DNA of 6,044 bases. Origin: Prevotella sp. (GTDB lineage: Bacteria > Bacteroidota > Bacteroidia > Bacteroidales > Dysgonomonadaceae). The position numbers and the translations under genes are program-made. The number at the start of each line of letters is the position of its first letter. Within the stretch, counting starts at the first letter, position 1. Shown one piece after another: positions 4,892 through 6,044 of the stretch. The notes under the pieces are model-generated. The model was not told the origin of the DNA, ran no database searches, and saw only the letters and a list, made by a program, of their open reading frames with translations. The DNA is taken from the NCBI GenBank assembly GCA_031263965.1, contig JAISES010000385.1, positions 1 to 6,044 on the forward strand, written 5' to 3'.

Positions 4892-4922
4892 CAAATTTAG
4901 AGTTTTTATTATTGAAATACAA
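4892..4922 (-). promoter_or_regulatory. Bacteroidota-type promoter of the rpsU-xerC-hpf operon
   Basis: On the minus strand TTG at 4922-4920 is followed after exactly 20 nt by TAAATTTG at 4899-4892, a full match to the TAnnTTTG -7 box with the expected spacing. The spacing and the TATTG context equal those of the promoter at 3040-3070. Transcription should begin a few bases past 4892, in GC-richer sequence. It is the only TAnnTTTG match I found between the acetyltransferase and rpsU. Confidence 0.75.
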
Positions 4923-4941
4923 TAGTTTTCATATTTTATTT

Positions 4942-5039
4942 AGAAATTGTTTAAATTTTACAGCAAATTTTTTACAGGTATTTTCAGATGGATTTTTCTA
5001 ATCCTATAATAATATTTCGCTAAAATTTAAACAGTTTCT
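4942..5039. repeat. Element B: long inverted repeat related to element A
   Basis: AGAAATTGTTTAAATTTTA at 4942-4960 and TAAAATTTAAACAGTTTCT at 5021-5039 are inverted copies at 18 of 19 positions, with 60 nt between them. The interior holds a small stem, GGATT/AATCC, at 4990-5004. The element lies 20 nt upstream of the -33 box of the rpsU promoter and 65 nt after the acetyltransferase stop. It has no U-run on either strand, so it is not a classic terminator. With element A it looks like a member of a repeat family. The rest of the 415-nt gene-free stretch is promoter and leader (4690-4922) and featureless AT-rich DNA (5042-5104). Confidence 0.6.
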
Positions 5040-5104
5040 TATCACTCAATGTAATCTTTCTCTGCTAACATCGGTACGCTAATATCATTAAAAATTAAAA
5101 TAAA

Positions 5105-5557
5105 TCATTCCTTTCTCATTTCAATATGTGGTAAACCATCTTCGAGATATACATCGCTTGTCTGTCTGAACCCGTGACTTTCGTAGAAGTTTTTCAAGTA
5201 TAATTGTGCAGAAATAGTTATTTTGGTCTCTCCAAATAAATCTTTCTCCAACCCGATGGCTTTAGACATTAACTCATGCCCGTATCCATATTTGCGATAC
5301 TCTCCGGCAATAACTACCCTACCGACAGATGCTTCTTCGAAATAATCTCCGGCCTTAAATAACCGGCAATACGCGATTAGTTCACCATCAATATACCCGT
5401 GCAGATGTAAAGCTTTCCGGTCTTTATAATCCGGATCGAGATAAGGGGCATTTTGTTCCACCACAAATACTTTTCCCCGTAAATGCAATATTGCATAAAG
5501 CTCGCCTGCCGATAACTCTTCAAATGTACTTACTTTCCATGCAATTGATTTTTTCAT
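5105..5557 (-). CDS. elaA: GNAT-family N-acetyltransferase, ElaA type
   Basis: The 150-residue protein resembles E. coli ElaA along its length. It has the LRGKVFVVEQNAPYLDPDYKD segment (26-46), the strands GELIAYCRLF (58-67) and VGRVVI (78-83), and the acetyl-CoA pyrophosphate-binding loop RKYGYG at 88-93 (R-x-x-G-x-G). The family-typical AQLYLKNFYESHGF segment follows at 117-130, and the protein ends EDGLPHIEMRKE. The substrate of ElaA is not established to my knowledge, so only acetyl transfer from acetyl-CoA can be claimed. The ATG at 5557 lies 4 nt after the hisS stop, which implies co-transcription and perhaps translational coupling. There is no obvious functional tie to HisRS. Confidence 0.88.
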   Translation of the reverse strand: MKKSIAWKVSTFEELSAGELYAILHLRGKVFVVEQNAPYLDPDYKDRKALHLHGYIDGELIAYCRLFKAGDYFEEASVGRVVIAGEYRKYGYGHELMSKAIGLEKDLFGETKITISAQLYLKNFYESHGFRQTSDVYLEDGLPHIEMRKE

Positions 5558-5561
5558 AAAA

Positions 5562-6044
5562 TCACTTAACGGTCGAAATACATTCTTCAGGGCTCAACAA
5601 TTTTTGTTCACCGGAGGCCATGTTTTTCAGCATAATTTTATTTTCATTCATTTCATTTTCGCCGATAATGGCAACGTATGGAATTTTATTCGAACCGGCA
5701 TATTTCATCTGCTTATTCATTTTTACCGGCTCCGGATATATCTCTGTTGCAACTCCCGACAATCTCATTTTAGTTATCAAAGGCAGGATATGCGCTTCTT
5801 CTTTCGCTCCAAAATTGACGAAAAGCACCTGCGTGTTCTGTATCGAATCTTCCGGATACAGATCCAACTGATTCAGCACATCGAAAATACGGTCGGCTCC
5901 AAAAGAGATGCCAACGCCCGACACTCCCGGCAAACCGAATATTCCGGTCAGGTTATCGTAACGCCCGCCTCCGGTAATACTGCCTATCTGTACATCCAAT
6001 GCTTTCACTTCAATGATAGCGCCTGTATAGTAATTCAATCCGCG
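5562..6044 (-). CDS. hisS: Histidyl-tRNA synthetase, C-terminal part (5' end beyond the window)
   Basis: The frame is open to the window edge and gives the last 160 residues of HisRS. It begins inside the histidine-binding motif, [18 protein letters not shown], with Asn where E. coli has Asp. [10 protein letters not shown] follows at about residues 25-34 of the fragment. Class II motif 3 is [13 protein letters not shown] at about 41-53; its arginine contacts ATP. The anticodon-binding domain (about 70-160) has the alternating strands [17 protein letters not shown] and [21 protein letters not shown]. The enzyme charges tRNA-His. Motifs 1 and 2 and the true start lie outside. A TTG at 6038 is an internal Leu codon, not a start. 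The gene is intact as far as seen and is followed by the acetyltransferase. Confidence 0.97.
   Translation of the reverse strand, partial: RGLNYYTGAIIEVKALDVQIGSITGGGRYDNLTGIFGLPGVSGVGISFGADRIFDVLNQLDLYPEDSIQNTQVLFVNFGAKEEAHILPLITKMRLSGVATEIYPEPVKMNKQMKYAGSNKIPYVAIIGENEMNENKIMLKNMASGEQKLLSPEECISTVK

Noticed and set aside
4942..5039. Element B as an intrinsic terminator of hisS-elaA
   Set aside because: The loop is 60 nt, the arms are AT-rich and no U-run follows on either strand. A role in 3'-end formation by other means is not excluded.
5071..5092. Imperfect direct repeat (GATATTAGC and GATGTTAGC on the minus strand) after elaA
   Set aside because: Only two short copies with one mismatch, no further periodicity and no link to a known site.
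6036..6038. TTG as start of a short HisRS-like gene
   Set aside because: The frame continues upstream as Arg-Gly to the window edge and completes the RGLNYYTG motif, so TTG is an internal Leu codon of hisS.

Overview
The window comes from a Bacteroidota chromosome, most likely order Bacteroidales; the genus cannot be fixed by eye. Three things point there. The intergenic DNA is AT-rich, with promoters of the Bacteroidota form (TTG, 20 nt, TAnnTTTG). Start codons are almost all preceded by A-rich sequence with no Shine-Dalgarno (SD) motif. The gene order is rpsU - tyrosine recombinase - hpf - tRNA-Thr genes - tuf - tRNA-Trp - secE - nusG - rplK - rplA. Every real gene is on the minus strand, so transcription runs from high to low coordinates.

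Layout in transcription order. (1) 6044-5105: the 3' part of hisS (cut by the window edge), then 4 nt later an ElaA-type GNAT acetyltransferase. (2) 5104-4690: 415 bases without a gene. They hold a large inverted repeat (element B), a well-formed promoter, and a roughly 200-nt rpsU leader that carries a perfect AGGAGG and a three-codon upstream ORF. (3) 4689-3227: rpsU (bS21), a XerC-type recombinase and hpf, read as one operon. (4) 3226-2989: a second, related inverted repeat (element A), a candidate terminator hairpin, another promoter with a 20-nt spacer, and a hairpin at the expected transcript start. (5) 2988-1: tRNA-Thr(UGU), tRNA-Thr(GGU), tuf, a hairpin, tRNA-Trp(CCA), secE, nusG, rplK and the first 12 codons of rplA.

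Almost everything here serves translation: tRNA charging (HisRS), tRNAs, the elongation factor, ribosomal proteins bS21, uL11 and uL1, and ribosome hibernation. SecE and NusG add protein export and transcription elongation. The window is mostly ordinary housekeeping DNA, and I found no new defence or mobile system. The most interesting signal is regulatory. Bacteroidota ribosomes hide their anti-SD with the help of bS21, and most start codons here lack an SD. Yet the transcript that encodes bS21 carries two strong SD motifs: AGGAGG in the rpsU leader and AAAGGAGG at perfect spacing before hpf. That suggests a circuit in which falling bS21 frees the anti-SD and raises translation of hibernation factor. 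Other points are the two related inverted repeats, the apparent loss of tRNA-Tyr and tRNA-Gly from the thr-tyr-gly-thr-tuf cluster, and an A-G mismatch in one tRNA-Thr acceptor stem.
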